Assembly (NCBI RefSeq): GCF_000426765.1
Contig: NZ_KE384568.1
Location: 81,738-145,737, forward strand
DNA from: Vibrio litoralis DSM 17657
GTDB taxonomy: Bacteria > Pseudomonadota > Gammaproteobacteria > Enterobacterales > Vibrionaceae
Reading direction: 5' to 3'
Length of the DNA: 64,000 nucleotides
A program made the position numbers and the translations under genes. Below the pieces are notes generated by a model. That model was not told the DNA's origin and searched no databases. It was given only the letters and a program-made list of their open reading frames with translations. Positions within the stretch are counted from its first letter, which is position 1; every line of letters starts with the position of its first letter. This document shows positions 48,061 through 58,775 of this stretch, in pieces.

Positions 48061-50091
48061 ATGAGAAAACTGCTAGCCATTGTTGTCGGCTTGATTTCAT
48101 TAGTGGTTGTCGCCCTTTCCGCTTCTTACGCAGCCTTACACACTAAATATGCCGCTCAGGTAGTCAATACGGTTCTTGAATATGCTTACCAAGATAATAT
48201 CCAAGTTCGTGACGTCAGTTATTCGTATCAAGAACCTAAGCATCTACAGCTCGATGGCGTGCTAATTAAACATCAAAATGCTGAACCAATTCTCGTCGAA
48301 AAGATGGATATTTGGTTGGGAAAGCATGCTTGGCTAGATAACCGGCTACAAATTGATAATGTGGTGATTGATGGCATCAGCCTACAAACAGGTTGGCCTA
48401 AGCTAGGATTGCCAAACTATATCCAATTAAACAAATTATCACTGACTAATATCGACTTTGCCGATAACGGTTGGGTCGGTCGAGATCTGAACATTCAGAT
48501 CAAGCACCCTACACAACGTGACGCTAAGCTACTGCCGTTTTATGGTGAAGTTCAACTCTCTGCCGGACAACTCTATTGGCAAGGTGAAGCCATCAACAAC
48601 TTATTTCTTGATGGTGATATAACGCCTGAGCATTCAACCTTTTACGATATTCGATTCCAGTGGCGCAAAGGCCAATTTTCAGCTCAAGCTACCAAAAAGC
48701 AATCACAAAAAATCTGGCAACTGCCTCGTGTGACAATGAGTGGATTACGCTTACAACAAAATAGCCTCGATAATATTAGCCAACAAAGTATCGATTGGTT
48801 TAATCAACAAGCAATGGCAATCAATGATCTAGAAATCAGCAATTCCAGCATCGAAGTGCCTAATTTTTCAATTAATAATATTAAGCTAACCGCTGAACAG
48901 CTTCGCTTACCATTTGATTTTTGGCAGCAGCAAAATGCCTCTATCTTTGCTACCGCCGATACCATGAGCGCGTTTGGTCAGGCGATTCATTCACCGGCTT
49001 TAGATATTAACTTGCAACCCAATATCGCTAACATCCAAGATATTTCATTAGAAATGCTGCAAGGTAATCTGCACATTCAAGGTCAAGCAACCCCAACTGG
49101 TTTCGACTTGTCACAATTCAATATTAATAATATGAAATGGATTCCAACCGCCGAATCTAAACAGTTAGCACTGGATTACTTACAGAGCTTACAGTCTCTT
49201 AAAGCCAAGATGCTGACCATTAACAATGTCCAATTTATCGATCTCACCACTTCCCCAGCCAAGCAAGCAACCGGGTTAAGTATTGAGGGTGATAACCTTG
49301 AAATAAAGAAACAAGGCGATTGGGGTTTATGGCAAGGTGAATTAAGCATTAGTGCCAATCGTGCTAGCTACGATAGCGTTAATAGTAAAAATCTACTGGC
49401 CAGTATGCGCAGTGAAAAAGGTCACTTTTGGCTGGATAAACTGTTTATTCCATTAGAAAATGGCTTAGTCAAAGGCTCTGGAGAGGTGGCATTTAGCCAA
49501 ACCAGTCAGCCTTGGAAGCTTGATTTGGAAGCCTCTGGGATCCCGCTACGCTTCTTCTCTCGCTGGTTTAACTTGCCGCTGTATTTAGATGGTATTACCG
49601 ATTTTACGGTTAACGGTGAAGGCTTATATGGCGATCAATTAATATTCAACCATAGTGTCACCGGACAGCTTAATGCCAGCGTAACTCGTGCCACCAGCGA
49701 TGATGACTTCCAAACCTTATGGCTTCGTAATCAAGGTATTGAATTGCCACCCTTGGCACCACCACAAGACCAAGCGACTATCGCAGACTCAGAAGATAGC
49801 GCAGACGCAGAAGATAAAACGGCACCAGTAAAACCTGCTAAGCCAAAAGACAAAAAAGTCCAGCCTGTTACTATCAGCGATATACATTTAGTGGCTGACC
49901 GAGGACGTTTATCACTTAAACCATTTAAGATTGAAGGCAAAGACTTCTCTGCTCATCTAGGTGGTGAATACGACTTTTTATTCCCAGAAAAAGGCAACCT
50001 GCAATATCGATTACAAGGTGAATGCCAAGCATTAGTGTTTGATTTACTCAGTCATAAAGACTCAGTATTAGTGGAAAATAACTGCCACTAA
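48061..50091 (+). CDS. AsmA family protein
   Basis: AsmA-like proteins are anchored in the inner membrane and span the periplasm; the larger members move phospholipid to the outer membrane. This 676-residue protein has an N-terminal anchor (about 5-27), repeated beta-strand-rich segments typical of the AsmA and C-terminal AsmA_2 domains, and a charged DA/EDK/PAKPKDKK insert at about 570-600. It lies alone between pckA and fabY. Which E. coli paralogue it corresponds to is not clear. Confidence 0.82.
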   Translation: MRKLLAIVVGLISLVVVALSASYAALHTKYAAQVVNTVLEYAYQDNIQVRDVSYSYQEPKHLQLDGVLIKHQNAEPILVEKMDIWLGKHAWLDNRLQIDNVVIDGISLQTGWPKLGLPNYIQLNKLSLTNIDFADNGWVGRDLNIQIKHPTQRDAKLLPFYGEVQLSAGQLYWQGEAINNLFLDGDITPEHSTFYDIRFQWRKGQFSAQATKKQSQKIWQLPRVTMSGLRLQQNSLDNISQQSIDWFNQQAMAINDLEISNSSIEVPNFSINNIKLTAEQLRLPFDFWQQQNASIFATADTMSAFGQAIHSPALDINLQPNIANIQDISLEMLQGNLHIQGQATPTGFDLSQFNINNMKWIPTAESKQLALDYLQSLQSLKAKMLTINNVQFIDLTTSPAKQATGLSIEGDNLEIKKQGDWGLWQGELSISANRASYDSVNSKNLLASMRSEKGHFWLDKLFIPLENGLVKGSGEVAFSQTSQPWKLDLEASGIPLRFFSRWFNLPLYLDGITDFTVNGEGLYGDQLIFNHSVTGQLNASVTRATSDDDFQTLWLRNQGIELPPLAPPQDQATIADSEDSADAEDKTAPVKPAKPKDKKVQPVTISDIHLVADRGRLSLKPFKIEGKDFSAHLGGEYDFLFPEKGNLQYRLQGECQALVFDLLSHKDSVLVENNCH

Positions 50092-50102
50092 ACACAGCAA
50101 AT

Positions 50103-50266
50103 AATACCAATCACACTAATTAGATGATCAGGAATTGCGTAGGAAAAAGGCTTGAGAACAAGACGAAAATTTTCGATAAGTAGTTATTCTACAATCAAAA
50201 TTTCCAATGAAGTTATCGAGCCTTTTAACAAGTAAGGATGAGCAGATAATCAGTACGATTGGTATA
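50103..50266. repeat. 164-bp repeat with inverted TACCAATC ends
   Basis: The ends TACCAATC and GATTGGTA are inverted; the next 20 bases inside (ACTAATTAGATGATCA against TGAGCAGATAATCAGT) also pair. AAAATTTTCGATAAGTAG and AATCAAAATTTCC lie inside. It looks like one of the small palindromic, MITE-like repeats common in Vibrionaceae. A 62-codon reading frame across it is not a gene. Confidence 0.65.
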
Positions 50267-50296
50267 AAAAATAGCCACATGACTGAAACGTAAATA

Positions 50297-50330
50297 AAAG
50301 GCGGTGATAGAATCAACTATCACCGCCTTT
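50297..50330. terminator. Terminator between the AsmA-family gene and fabY
   Basis: AAAGGCGGTGATAG and CTATCACCGCCTTT form a perfect 14-bp stem around AATCAA. The minus-strand side has TTTTATTT, so it best serves fabY, but probably both genes. Confidence 0.9.
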
Positions 50331-50359
50331 ATGCATTTTTTCTGGTTTAATTTAAGCTA

Positions 50360-51283
50360 TTACTTAACCAGCGGCGCTTCGCCTAAAAAGTCTGTCATCA
50401 GCATATAGGTGCCGGTAAACTCCACCGCAGCCACATCACCACTATAAACCGTGACTTTCACGATCACCCGCGCGCGACGTCCATTGACTAAACGATCTAA
50501 ATCACCACTAATGCCATCTAAAGAAGTCACCGCCACTGGGCTCTCTGTCACCGGGGCGCGAAAACGCACTTGGCTATCGGCCAGAATAATATCCGCTTCG
50601 AGCCCTTTTTCTCGCATTAACAACCAAGCCATACCCCACCCCGTTAATGTGGTTAAGGTAAATAATGAGCCAGCAAACATGGTTTCATGTGGGTTGATGT
50701 TCGGATTAAGTGGTGCTGAACATTCAAATTGGTAACCAGTATATTGGCTAATACGAATCCCCATCGCAGCACAAATGGGGATCTCTTGTCGCCACCGCTT
50801 TTGCAATTCATCACACCAGTCAGGACGACGTGATACATTGGCACTCTCTTTTAAACGCTTCAACATTTGTTGGTGACGAGTCGGCCCCCTCTCATCACTG
50901 AGTTCACCCTGGCTTTCAAAACCATTCTTGGCGTAAAAGTTAATTGCATCTTCGCGAGAGTTACACACTAAGCGTTTGGCACCCTCTTGTAATGCATAAG
51001 ACTCTAACGCCACCAAAATCAATGAGCCTAAACCTTTGCCTCTATGCTGAGGATGCACCGCCATATAGCGTACTTGACCTTCGCTATTAGGAGTTAAATA
51101 CATACGCCCTACCGCCATAATGCGGCCACGCCCATCGACAATCATACGATGAGCACTCATTTCGTCATATTCATCTCGCTCTGATCCTTGCGGTTGATGA
51201 AAAGGCTCTCGCAACATTTGCCAGCGAAAATAATAATATTTTTGCAAGTCAGATTCGGTTTTTGGCGTCACTAACTTAAACAT
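50360..51283 (-). CDS. fabY: GNAT acetyltransferase fused to YiiD thioesterase-like domain (FabY)
   Basis: This 307-residue protein joins an N-terminal GNAT acyltransferase domain (1 to about 150, acetyl-CoA loop VHPQHRGKGLGS at about 77-88) to a C-terminal hot-dog fold domain of the YiiD type (about 165-305). E. coli YiiD, of the same build, was named FabY because it can replace FabH in starting fatty acid synthesis. The exact reaction here is inferred. Terminator on the downstream side. Confidence 0.85.
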   Translation of the reverse strand: MFKLVTPKTESDLQKYYYFRWQMLREPFHQPQGSERDEYDEMSAHRMIVDGRGRIMAVGRMYLTPNSEGQVRYMAVHPQHRGKGLGSLILVALESYALQEGAKRLVCNSREDAINFYAKNGFESQGELSDERGPTRHQQMLKRLKESANVSRRPDWCDELQKRWRQEIPICAAMGIRISQYTGYQFECSAPLNPNINPHETMFAGSLFTLTTLTGWGMAWLLMREKGLEADIILADSQVRFRAPVTESPVAVTSLDGISGDLDRLVNGRRARVIVKVTVYSGDVAAVEFTGTYMLMTDFLGEAPLVK

Positions 51284-51342
51284 GTAAATCCCTTACTATT
51301 TAATATTCGTTTACTAGGGTCTTTTGACCTTTCGTTATTACT

Positions 51343-51780
51343 TTAAACTTGTAACCAGAAGGTCACCGGTCCGTCGTTGATCAGCGCCACTTTCATATCA
51401 GCGGCAAATTGTCCGTTTTCAGTATGAACATCCGCTTGCTGACAGCACTGTGAAAAATGGTGGTATAACCTTTCTGCTTCTTGTGGATCGGCGCCTTTAG
51501 AAAAGCTTGGACGCATGCCTTTTTGCGTATCCGCAGGTAAGGTAAATTGCGATACCACTAATACTTCGCCAACCGCTTGCTTCACATTGAGGTTCATTTT
51601 TCCTTGGTCATCTTCAAAAATTCGATAACCTAATACTCGTTCGCTCAAGCGTTTGGCTTTTGCTTCATCATCGCCTTTTTCTACCCCTAGTAGCACCAAT
51701 AAACCTTGATTAATACTACCGACAATCTCACCATCTACCTTAACACTGGCTTCACTGACTCTTTGGATCAAAGCAATCAC
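51343..51780 (-). CDS. dtd: D-aminoacyl-tRNA deacylase
   Basis: DTD removes D-amino acids and glycine wrongly attached to tRNA. The 145 residues hold both active-site motifs: SQFTLPAD (about 79-86) and the cross-subunit NDGPVTF with the Gly-cisPro pair (about 136-142). The start overlaps the yihY stop by four bases (ATGA), so the two are coupled. Confidence 0.97.
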   Translation of the reverse strand: MIALIQRVSEASVKVDGEIVGSINQGLLVLLGVEKGDDEAKAKRLSERVLGYRIFEDDQGKMNLNVKQAVGEVLVVSQFTLPADTQKGMRPSFSKGADPQEAERLYHHFSQCCQQADVHTENGQFAADMKVALINDGPVTFWLQV

Positions 51781-52658
51781 AGATCATTCCTTTTACGACT
51801 AAATTGTTCTTTTAACTTTTGTAGTGGATGGTATGGCTCTTCATCATACCAGTCTTCTCGTTCGCCAAGGCTTGCGGTCACTTCCGCACCGACCAATACG
51901 ATAAACCAACATAAATACACCCAGACAAACAAAATAGGTATCGCAGCCAGTGCCCCATAAATCAATTGATAAGAAGGAAAGGCAGTAATATACATCGCGA
52001 AGCCTTTTTTCGAGAATTCGAAGAGTAACCCCGCCACTAAAGCACCAGTGCAAGCATGGAAGAATTTCACTTTAATATTTGGCACTAACATATACAAGAC
52101 GACGAAAGTCGACATCGATAAAATCATAGGCAAAATTCGGTAAATACCACTGACCACTTCTAGGCTAATATATTGCTCTGACGTGATATATGAACTCAAC
52201 GCTAAACTGGCACCCATCAATAAAGGGCCTAAAGTTAATACCATCCAATACATGGAAAATGAATAAACTAAACGACGTTTACGCTTCACTCGCCAAATAA
52301 AATTCAAATTCTTATCGATAGTAGAAACCAACATCATGGCGGTAATAAAAACAAAGGCACCACCAATTGCCGTCATACTTGAGGTATTAGAAACAAAGAT
52401 ATTCAACGCATTTTTGACCGCATCCCCAGCGGCTGGCATAAAGTTAAGAAAAACAAACTCTTGAATTTGTTCCGTAATGCCGTGAAAAACAGGAAATTGA
52501 GATAGCGTTGTGACTAGAACCGTCACCAATGGCACCAGTGATAGTAGTGAAATATAAGCCATATAGCCGGCATTCACCGCTAACCGATCACGAACGATGC
52601 GATCCTTTAGGTACACCAAATAATGGATACATACACTGATTTTTTTGTCCATCATCAC
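51777..52658 (-). CDS. yihY: YihY family inner-membrane protein
   Basis: YihY (BrkB, formerly thought to be RNase BN) is a polytopic inner-membrane protein of unknown function. The 293 residues show about six hydrophobic segments (near 33-55, 95-115, 137-158, 175-195, 206-225, 242-265) and the family's [15 protein letters not shown] start. The first three codons offer two or three ATG starts. It is coupled to dtd. Confidence 0.92.
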   Translation of the reverse strand: MMMDKKISVCIHYLVYLKDRIVRDRLAVNAGYMAYISLLSLVPLVTVLVTTLSQFPVFHGITEQIQEFVFLNFMPAAGDAVKNALNIFVSNTSSMTAIGGAFVFITAMMLVSTIDKNLNFIWRVKRKRRLVYSFSMYWMVLTLGPLLMGASLALSSYITSEQYISLEVVSGIYRILPMILSMSTFVVLYMLVPNIKVKFFHACTGALVAGLLFEFSKKGFAMYITAFPSYQLIYGALAAIPILFVWVYLCWFIVLVGAEVTASLGEREDWYDEEPYHPLQKLKEQFSRKRNDL

Positions 52659-52694
52659 GTCCCTAATGATTGATTCATGTATTTTTTAAGCATA

Positions 52695-52726
52695 ATAAAA
52701 AAGCCGATGCATTAATAGCATCGGCT
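52695..52726 (-). terminator. Terminator of typA
   Basis: On the minus strand AGCCGATGC and GCATCGGCT pair over a 7-base loop and are followed by six or seven T. It lies 36 bp after the typA stop. Confidence 0.9.
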
Positions 52727-52761
52727 CAAATTGTGCATTAATGTTGAGTTAATACCAATTA

Positions 52762-54591
52762 TTATTTAGGAGCACGACCCGCACGTTTACGCTCATTTTC
52801 AGTCAAATGACGCTTACGGATACGGATGCTTTCTGGTGTTACTTCTACTAGTTCATCATCATCGATGAATTCTAAAGCTTGCTCTAGAGTGAACTTAATA
52901 GCAGGCGAAAGCGTTTGAGCTTCATCTGTACCAGAGGCACGAACGTTAGTTAGCTGCTTACCTTTCAGACAGTTAACGGTTAAGTCGTTGTTACGGTTAT
53001 GAATACCAATAACTTGACCTTCATAAACTTCATCAGCGTGCTCTGCAAATAAACGACCACGATCTTGTAAGTTAAACAATGCGTACGTTAGTGCTTTACC
53101 GGTTGCATTCGAGATTAATACACCGTTGCTACGTTGACCGATTACGCCACCTTTATGGTCGTCGTAACGCTCAAACGTATGGTAAAGAAGACCAGAACCT
53201 GAAGTCAGTGTTAGGAACTCAGTTTGGAAACCAATCAAGCCACGAGAAGGCATGTAGAAGTCCATGCGAACACGGCCTTTACCATCTGGTGCCATATCAG
53301 TTAGCTCACCTTTACGGATACCGATGTTTTCCATGATGCCACCTTGGTGCTCTTCAAGCACATCGATAGTCACTTTTTCAAACGGTTCCATTAGTTTGCC
53401 ATCAATTTCTTTTTCGATAACTTCTGGACGTGATACTGCAAGCTCGAAGCCTTCACGACGCATGTTTTCGATCAGAATTGAAAGGTGAAGTTCACCACGA
53501 CCTGATACTTTGAATTTATCTGGATCGTCTGTTTGCTCAACGCGTAATGCTACGTTGTGCACTAATTCTTTTTCTAGACGCTCAAGGATGTTACGTGAAG
53601 TCACGAACTTACCTTCTTTACCCGCGAACGGAGAAGTGTTTACTTGGAACGTCATAGTTACTGTTGGTTCATCAACCGATAACGGCGTCATTGGTTCAAC
53701 ATTGTTTACATCACAGATGGTGTCAGAGATTTTAAGCTCACCAAGACCAGTAATTGCGATGATGTCACCCGCGTTAGCTTGTTCAACTTCGTGACGCTCA
53801 AGACCAAGGTAACCTAGAACCGTACCCACTTTACCGTTACGTTTCTTACCATCAGCACCAACGATAGTCACTTGTTGGTTTGGTTTAACGCTACCGCGAG
53901 TTACACGACATACACCGATTACACCAACGTAAGAGTTGTAATCAAGTTGAGACACCTGCATTTGCAGTGAACCTTGGATATCAACATTTGGACATTCAAC
54001 GTTATCAACGATTGCTTGGAATAGTGGTTCCATGTTCTCGCCAGTTTCGCCTTCTTCCAAAGTTGCCCAACCGTTTAATGCTGAAGCGTAAACCACTTGG
54101 AAGTCTAGTTGCTCATCGGTTGCACCTAGGTTGTCAAATAGGTCGAATACTTGATCCATAACCCAATCAGGACGAGCACCAGGGCGGTCGATTTTATTGA
54201 TAACAACGATTGGCTTCAAGCCGTGTGCGAATGCTTTTTGAGTTACGAAACGCGTTTGAGGCATAGGACCATCAACCGCATCAACGATAAGAAGCACCGA
54301 GTCAACCATTGACATAATACGCTCAACTTCACCACCGAAATCGGCGTGTCCAGGGGTATCGACGATATTGATTCGGTAATCGTTCCAGTCAATCGCGGTA
54401 TTTTTCGCAAGAATGGTAATACCACGCTCTTTTTCGATGTCGTTCGAATCCATGACGCGCTCTTCAGCTTCACCACGAGATTCAAGCGTACCCGATTGTT
54501 GTAATAGCTTATCAACCAAAGTCGTTTTACCGTGGTCAACGTGCGCGATAATCGCGATATTTCTTAACTTATCAATCTGTGGAGTAGTCAT
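52762..54591 (-). CDS. typA: Ribosome-associated GTPase TypA/BipA
   Basis: BipA is a translational GTPase related to EF-G that helps 50S assembly at low temperature and under stress. The 609 residues carry the G1 loop [10 protein letters not shown] (about 16-25), G2, G3 [10 protein letters not shown] (about 75-84), G4 NKIDRPGAR (about 130) and the C-terminal domain unique to BipA. Its 5' side faces glnA across a 624-bp gap. Confidence 0.97.
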   Translation of the reverse strand: MTTPQIDKLRNIAIIAHVDHGKTTLVDKLLQQSGTLESRGEAEERVMDSNDIEKERGITILAKNTAIDWNDYRINIVDTPGHADFGGEVERIMSMVDSVLLIVDAVDGPMPQTRFVTQKAFAHGLKPIVVINKIDRPGARPDWVMDQVFDLFDNLGATDEQLDFQVVYASALNGWATLEEGETGENMEPLFQAIVDNVECPNVDIQGSLQMQVSQLDYNSYVGVIGVCRVTRGSVKPNQQVTIVGADGKKRNGKVGTVLGYLGLERHEVEQANAGDIIAITGLGELKISDTICDVNNVEPMTPLSVDEPTVTMTFQVNTSPFAGKEGKFVTSRNILERLEKELVHNVALRVEQTDDPDKFKVSGRGELHLSILIENMRREGFELAVSRPEVIEKEIDGKLMEPFEKVTIDVLEEHQGGIMENIGIRKGELTDMAPDGKGRVRMDFYMPSRGLIGFQTEFLTLTSGSGLLYHTFERYDDHKGGVIGQRSNGVLISNATGKALTYALFNLQDRGRLFAEHADEVYEGQVIGIHNRNNDLTVNCLKGKQLTNVRASGTDEAQTLSPAIKFTLEQALEFIDDDELVEVTPESIRIRKRHLTENERKRAGRAPK

Positions 54592-54982
54592 GCAATTCGG
54601 TTCACTTATGTAAGACGCCCAGACACTGGACGAATTTGATTTAAAAAACGGTCGTAAATGTATCAGATTTTCCGAAAAAACCTAGGAATATGTCACATTA
54701 ACGGACAAATATTACCCGAAAATGACTATTTTAGTGTAAACCACGTTAAGCATTTTCGCTTAATCGTCAGTTACCCTTTGGTTAAAAGAAAAAAATAGAC
54801 AGCCTAATCAACAAGATAGAACACTCTCCCCCTTCAGTCTTTTAAAACTGCATAAAAAAATAGAAATAATGCGCTCTACACACCATGTTGCATATTTACC
54901 TTAGTTTTCACATTGACAAATCGATCAATTCTCGGCTGAATAGGACGAGTTATTTAACCGTTTGCATCACCACGGTGCGTAG

Positions 54983-55032
54983 CGCACCAATATTGTGCAA
55001 CCGAAACCCAAAATAGTGCAAGTAAATGCACT
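54983..55032 (+). promoter_or_regulatory. NtrC-like binding sites upstream of glnA
   Basis: CGCACCAATATTGTGCA (54983-54999) matches 14 of 17 bases of the enteric NtrC consensus TGCACCAAAATGGTGCA. A second palindrome AGTGCA-AGTAAA-TGCACT lies at 55015-55032. They are about 55-105 bp before the sigma-54 promoter, a usual distance for NtrC enhancers. Confidence 0.75.
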
Positions 55033-55081
55033 CTATTGGCATAAATAATTTTATCTTTATGTTTTTAAAGGATTTATTTTT

Positions 55082-55098
55082 TTGGCACGATTTTAGCT
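55082..55098 (+). promoter_or_regulatory. Sigma-54 promoter of glnA
   Basis: TTGGCAC, five bases, then TAGCT (consensus TTGCT): the GG and GC doublets are 12 bases apart, as required. The transcript would start near 55110, about 105 bases before glnA. The remaining part of the 624-bp gap (54592-55215) is A/T rich, with no gene seen. Confidence 0.8.
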
Positions 55099-55215
55099 TT
55101 ACTCAAAGCATCGTTGATTACTTTTTATAGAATCAAGATCGCTAAAAGCTAGATTCATTAGTTTGAATCTCTTTTATCGTTCAAACAGTATTAATAACAC
55201 CGGAGGTTATCCAAG

Positions 55216-56625
55216 ATGTCAGTAGAAAATGTACTCTCTCTGATCACAGAAAACGAAGTTAAGTTTGTTGATTTACGCTTTACCGATACCAAAGGTAAAG
55301 AACAACATATCTCAATTCCAGCTCACCAAGTCGATGCTGACTTCTTTGAAGACGGTAAAATGTTTGATGGCTCTTCAGTTGCCGGCTGGAAAGGCATTAA
55401 CGAATCAGACATGGTGATGATGCCAGATGCATCAAGCGCCGTTTTAGACCCATTCACCGAAGATGCCACGCTTAATATCCGTTGTGACATCCTAGAGCCT
55501 GCCACAATGCAAGGCTACGATCGTGACCCACGTTCAATCGCAAAACGCGCTGAAGATCATATGCGTGCAGCAGGCTTTGCTGACACGGTATTAATTGGTC
55601 CAGAACCAGAGTTCTTCTTATTTGATGATGTGAAGTTCGGCAATGATATTTCTGGTTCATTCTTCAAGCTTGATGATGTTGAAGCTTGTTGGAATACCGG
55701 CACTGAATATGAAGGCGGTAACAAAGGTCACCGTCCAGGTGTGAAAGGCGGTTATTTCCCAGTAGCACCCGTTGATTCATCTCAAGACATTCGTTCAGCA
55801 ATGTGTTTAATCATGGAAGAAATGGGCTTAGTTGTTGAAGCGCATCACCATGAAGTAGCGACTGCAGGTCAAAATGAAATCGCAACTCGTTTTAACACCT
55901 TAACTGAAAAAGCCGATGAGATTCAGATCTACAAATATGTGGTTCATAACGTCGCTCATGCTTACGGTAAAACTGCCACCTTTATGCCTAAGCCACTCGT
56001 TGGTGATAACGGCTCTGGTATGCACGTGCACATGTCACTTGCGAAAGATGGGGTTAACCTATTTGCGGGTGATAAGTACGGCGGCTTATCTGAAATGGCG
56101 CTTTACTACATTGGTGGCGTGATCAAGCATGCGCGTGCGATTAACGCCTTTGCTAACCCATCAACTAACTCATACAAGCGTCTAGTACCAGGATTCGAAG
56201 CACCAGTTATGCTTGCATACTCTGCACGTAACCGTTCTGCATCAATTCGTATCCCAGTAGTACCAAGCCCGAAAGCGCGTCGTATCGAAGCTCGCTTCCC
56301 AGATCCAGCAGCTAACCCATACCTAGCGTTTGCGGCATTGCTAATGGCTGGTCTTGACGGTATTAAGAACAAGATCCACCCTGGCGATGCTATGGATAAA
56401 GACTTGTACGACCTACCGGCAGAAGAAGCGGCTGAGATTCCAAAAGTAGCAGAATCTCTCGAGATCGCTCTTAAAGCACTAGACGAAGACCGTGAATTCT
56501 TAACTTCTGGTGGCGTATTCTCTGATGATTTCATCGATTCTTATATCGACCTGAAATCAAAAGATGTTGAGCGTGTTAACATGGCAACGCACCCATTAGA
56601 GTTTGAATTGTACTACTCGGTATAA
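55216..56625 (+). CDS. glnA: Glutamine synthetase type I
   Basis: GlnA makes glutamine from glutamate, ammonia and ATP. The 469 residues are standard for the dodecameric type I-beta enzyme: the latch loop [12 protein letters not shown] (D50-like region, about 53-64), metal ligands in [11 protein letters not shown] (about 129-139), HHHEVA (about 209-214) and the adenylylation tyrosine in [10 protein letters not shown] (Y398). CGGAGGTTATCC precedes the ATG. Regulated by NtrB/NtrC encoded downstream and by a sigma-54 promoter. Confidence 0.98.
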   Translation: MSVENVLSLITENEVKFVDLRFTDTKGKEQHISIPAHQVDADFFEDGKMFDGSSVAGWKGINESDMVMMPDASSAVLDPFTEDATLNIRCDILEPATMQGYDRDPRSIAKRAEDHMRAAGFADTVLIGPEPEFFLFDDVKFGNDISGSFFKLDDVEACWNTGTEYEGGNKGHRPGVKGGYFPVAPVDSSQDIRSAMCLIMEEMGLVVEAHHHEVATAGQNEIATRFNTLTEKADEIQIYKYVVHNVAHAYGKTATFMPKPLVGDNGSGMHVHMSLAKDGVNLFAGDKYGGLSEMALYYIGGVIKHARAINAFANPSTNSYKRLVPGFEAPVMLAYSARNRSASIRIPVVPSPKARRIEARFPDPAANPYLAFAALLMAGLDGIKNKIHPGDAMDKDLYDLPAEEAAEIPKVAESLEIALKALDEDREFLTSGGVFSDDFIDSYIDLKSKDVERVNMATHPLEFELYYSV

Positions 56626-56685
56626 TCAAACCGGTTAACCTGATCAGATTTATTTTGTAACGGTGTAAACCCAATGAAAATTTTA

Positions 56686-56714
56686 GGCTCGCCTCTCAGG
56701 TGAGCCTTTTTTTT
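56686..56714 (+). terminator. Terminator after glnA
   Basis: GGCTCGCCT pairs with AGGTGAGCC over a three-base loop (one G-U pair) and eight T follow. It would separate glnA from the downstream DUF4124 and glnLG genes, allowing only partial read-through. Confidence 0.92.
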
Positions 56715-56798
56715 ATTGTCGCCACACAACCATCAATTAAGCTATCCATAAGCAGTAAATAATAAGCAATCATCAACACGACGATCACGGTGCCCATT

Positions 56799-57458
56799 AT
56801 GAAACGGATCCACATACCAGTATTGTTATTTAGCCTGATCATGAGTCAAGCTACTCTGGCAGGACAAGTTTATAAATGGACAGATAGTAAAGGGGTGACA
56901 CACTTTAGTGACAGTCCACCACCAGCAAAAGCCGATAGCAAAGAAGTGCTTTCTCTGCCGGATATAAAAGCCCCGGCTCCAGAACCTCAATACAGCGACA
57001 GTACTCAAGTTGTTCAAGCGCAAAGCTCAGCGGCTAGCTCGCTTGGGTCAACTGAAGCTCAAGATTCACCTGAAACCCAAGATATGGTGAATACCACTAT
57101 TCCTACAGAAAAGAGTGAATTAGCTAAAGACAAACAAAAAACCACAAAGCTATCATCAGAGGTGGATAAAAAGATTGATCTAAAGATTATTAGCCTACAA
57201 GACGATCAAACCATCCGTAGTAATCGAGGCTTTATTACGGTGCAAGTTGAGCTCAGTAAGAAGTTAGGAGTAGGCCAGTCATTGCAATTAATGATGGATA
57301 CGCAGCCTTATGGTGCGCCACAGACACCATCTTTATGGGAATTAAAAAATATAGACCGAGGCTCACATACCTTTTCGGTAAATGTTGTCGAAAGCGGCAA
57401 GGTTATTGCATCATCCAATACAATCACAGTGCACCTACATAGAACAACTGTGAAGTAG
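56799..57458 (+). CDS. DUF4124 domain-containing exported protein
   Basis: This 219-residue protein has a signal peptide (MKRIHIPVLLFSLIMSQATLA) and the DUF4124 motif GQVYKWTDSKGVTHFSDSPP (about 23-42), then a serine, threonine and lysine-rich low-complexity middle (about 60-125) and a C-terminal beta-rich domain. Such genes often lie between glnA and glnL in vibrios; no function is known. A GTG at 56790 would add three residues. Confidence 0.85.
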   Translation: MKRIHIPVLLFSLIMSQATLAGQVYKWTDSKGVTHFSDSPPPAKADSKEVLSLPDIKAPAPEPQYSDSTQVVQAQSSAASSLGSTEAQDSPETQDMVNTTIPTEKSELAKDKQKTTKLSSEVDKKIDLKIISLQDDQTIRSNRGFITVQVELSKKLGVGQSLQLMMDTQPYGAPQTPSLWELKNIDRGSHTFSVNVVESGKVIASSNTITVHLHRTTVK

Positions 57459-57596
57459 AAGTATGATCTATAAAGCATAAGCCGTTAACCCTAGCTAAAA
57501 TAAGCAGCCAGCTTAGCTAACTGCTTAAAAACAAAACCTAAAAACACTATTTTGTTTGTGCTCAATTTTATCATGCTCCATACTGAAACTTTCAAG

Positions 57597-57613
57597 TGCA
57601 CCTTTTTAGTGCA
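57597..57613 (+). promoter_or_regulatory. NtrC-like operator in the glnL leader
   Basis: TGCACCTTTTTAGTGCA has both half sites of the NtrC consensus and matches 12 of 17 bases. It lies 21 bp before the chosen glnL start, as the autoregulatory site of the E. coli glnL promoter does. Confidence 0.65.
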
Positions 57614-57633
57614 ACATAATGGATGTGAGCATA

Positions 57634-58719
57634 ATGAACAAGCAAACAATTCAAAGTGATGAGCTGGTTACCACGATTCTTGGCAATATGGTAACGGCAA
57701 CTTTATTACTCGATGAAAAATTGACGATTCATTATGCTAACCCTGCGGCAGAACAATTATTTTCTCAAAGTGCCAAGCGACTACTTAACACCGCCTTATC
57801 TCAATTAATACAGCATGCTTCGATGGATTTGGCGTTGTTTACCCAACCATTACAAAGTGGTCAAAGTATCACTGATAGCGACGTGACCTTCGTGATCAAT
57901 GGTAAGCCAATGCTACTTGAAGTTACCGCCAGCCCGGTTTCAGTAAAATCTAATGACAAACAACCCCTAATGCTATTGGTTGAGATCCGCAAAATCGATT
58001 CACAACGTCGCTTAAGTCAAGAGCTCAATCAGCACGCACAACAACAAGCGGCCAAACTGTTAGTTCGCGGTTTAGCGCACGAAATCAAAAACCCACTTGG
58101 GGGGCTAAGAGGCGCAGCACAGTTATTAGGTCGCATGCTACCCGACCCTAATTTAAACGAATACACCCAAATCATTATTGAACAAGCTGACCGTCTGCGA
58201 GCTTTAGTCGATCGCCTACTTGGCCCACAAAAGCCGGGAAAAAGGTCACCGGCCAATTTGCATGAAGTATTAGAAAAAGCTCGTCAGTTAGTTGAATTGG
58301 AATTTGCTAACCAAGTTATTATTGAACGTGATTACGATCCTAGTATGCCGCATATTGTGATGGATGCCGATCAGGTCGAGCAAGCCTTCTTAAACATTAC
58401 CAGTAACGCGGCGCAAATTTTAGCTTCACAACCCGACGGTACGATTACCATAAAAACCCGTACCGTTTATCAAGCCAACATTCAGGGTCAACGCCATAAG
58501 TTGGTGGCTCGGATTGAAATCATGGATAACGGTCCCGGCATTCCAAGTGAATTACAAGACACCTTGTTCTACCCCATGGTCAGTGGGCGAGAAGGCGGTA
58601 CTGGGCTCGGACTCTCTATCTCACAAAATATTATCGACCAACACAACGGAAAAATTGACGTTGAAAGTTGGCCAGGGCATACCGTATTTACCATTTATTT
58701 ACCGATCCAAACGGTTTAA
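57634..58719 (+). CDS. glnL: Nitrogen regulation histidine kinase NtrB
   Basis: NtrB (GlnL) phosphorylates NtrC when nitrogen is short and, with PII, acts as its phosphatase. From the ATG at 57634 it has 361 residues: a PAS domain (about 10-110, HYANPAAEQLF), the H-box GLAHEIKNPLGG with the phospho-histidine at about 149, and the ATPase domain with NITSNAAQIL, DNGPGIP and GGTGLGLSIS. An earlier in-frame ATG (57619) is possible but less well placed for a ribosome site. Confidence 0.95.
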   Translation: MNKQTIQSDELVTTILGNMVTATLLLDEKLTIHYANPAAEQLFSQSAKRLLNTALSQLIQHASMDLALFTQPLQSGQSITDSDVTFVINGKPMLLEVTASPVSVKSNDKQPLMLLVEIRKIDSQRRLSQELNQHAQQQAAKLLVRGLAHEIKNPLGGLRGAAQLLGRMLPDPNLNEYTQIIIEQADRLRALVDRLLGPQKPGKRSPANLHEVLEKARQLVELEFANQVIIERDYDPSMPHIVMDADQVEQAFLNITSNAAQILASQPDGTITIKTRTVYQANIQGQRHKLVARIEIMDNGPGIPSELQDTLFYPMVSGREGGTGLGLSISQNIIDQHNGKIDVESWPGHTVFTIYLPIQTV

Positions 58720-58775
58720 AAATCGGGAGTGCCAAATGTTGTTTAATTTATCGAACTTGCGCAAGGAATTAGGAT

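Noticed and set aside
50128..50316. 62-codon minus-strand frame
   Set aside because: It lies in the palindromic 164-bp repeat and part of a terminator; there is no plausible ribosome site or homology I recognise.
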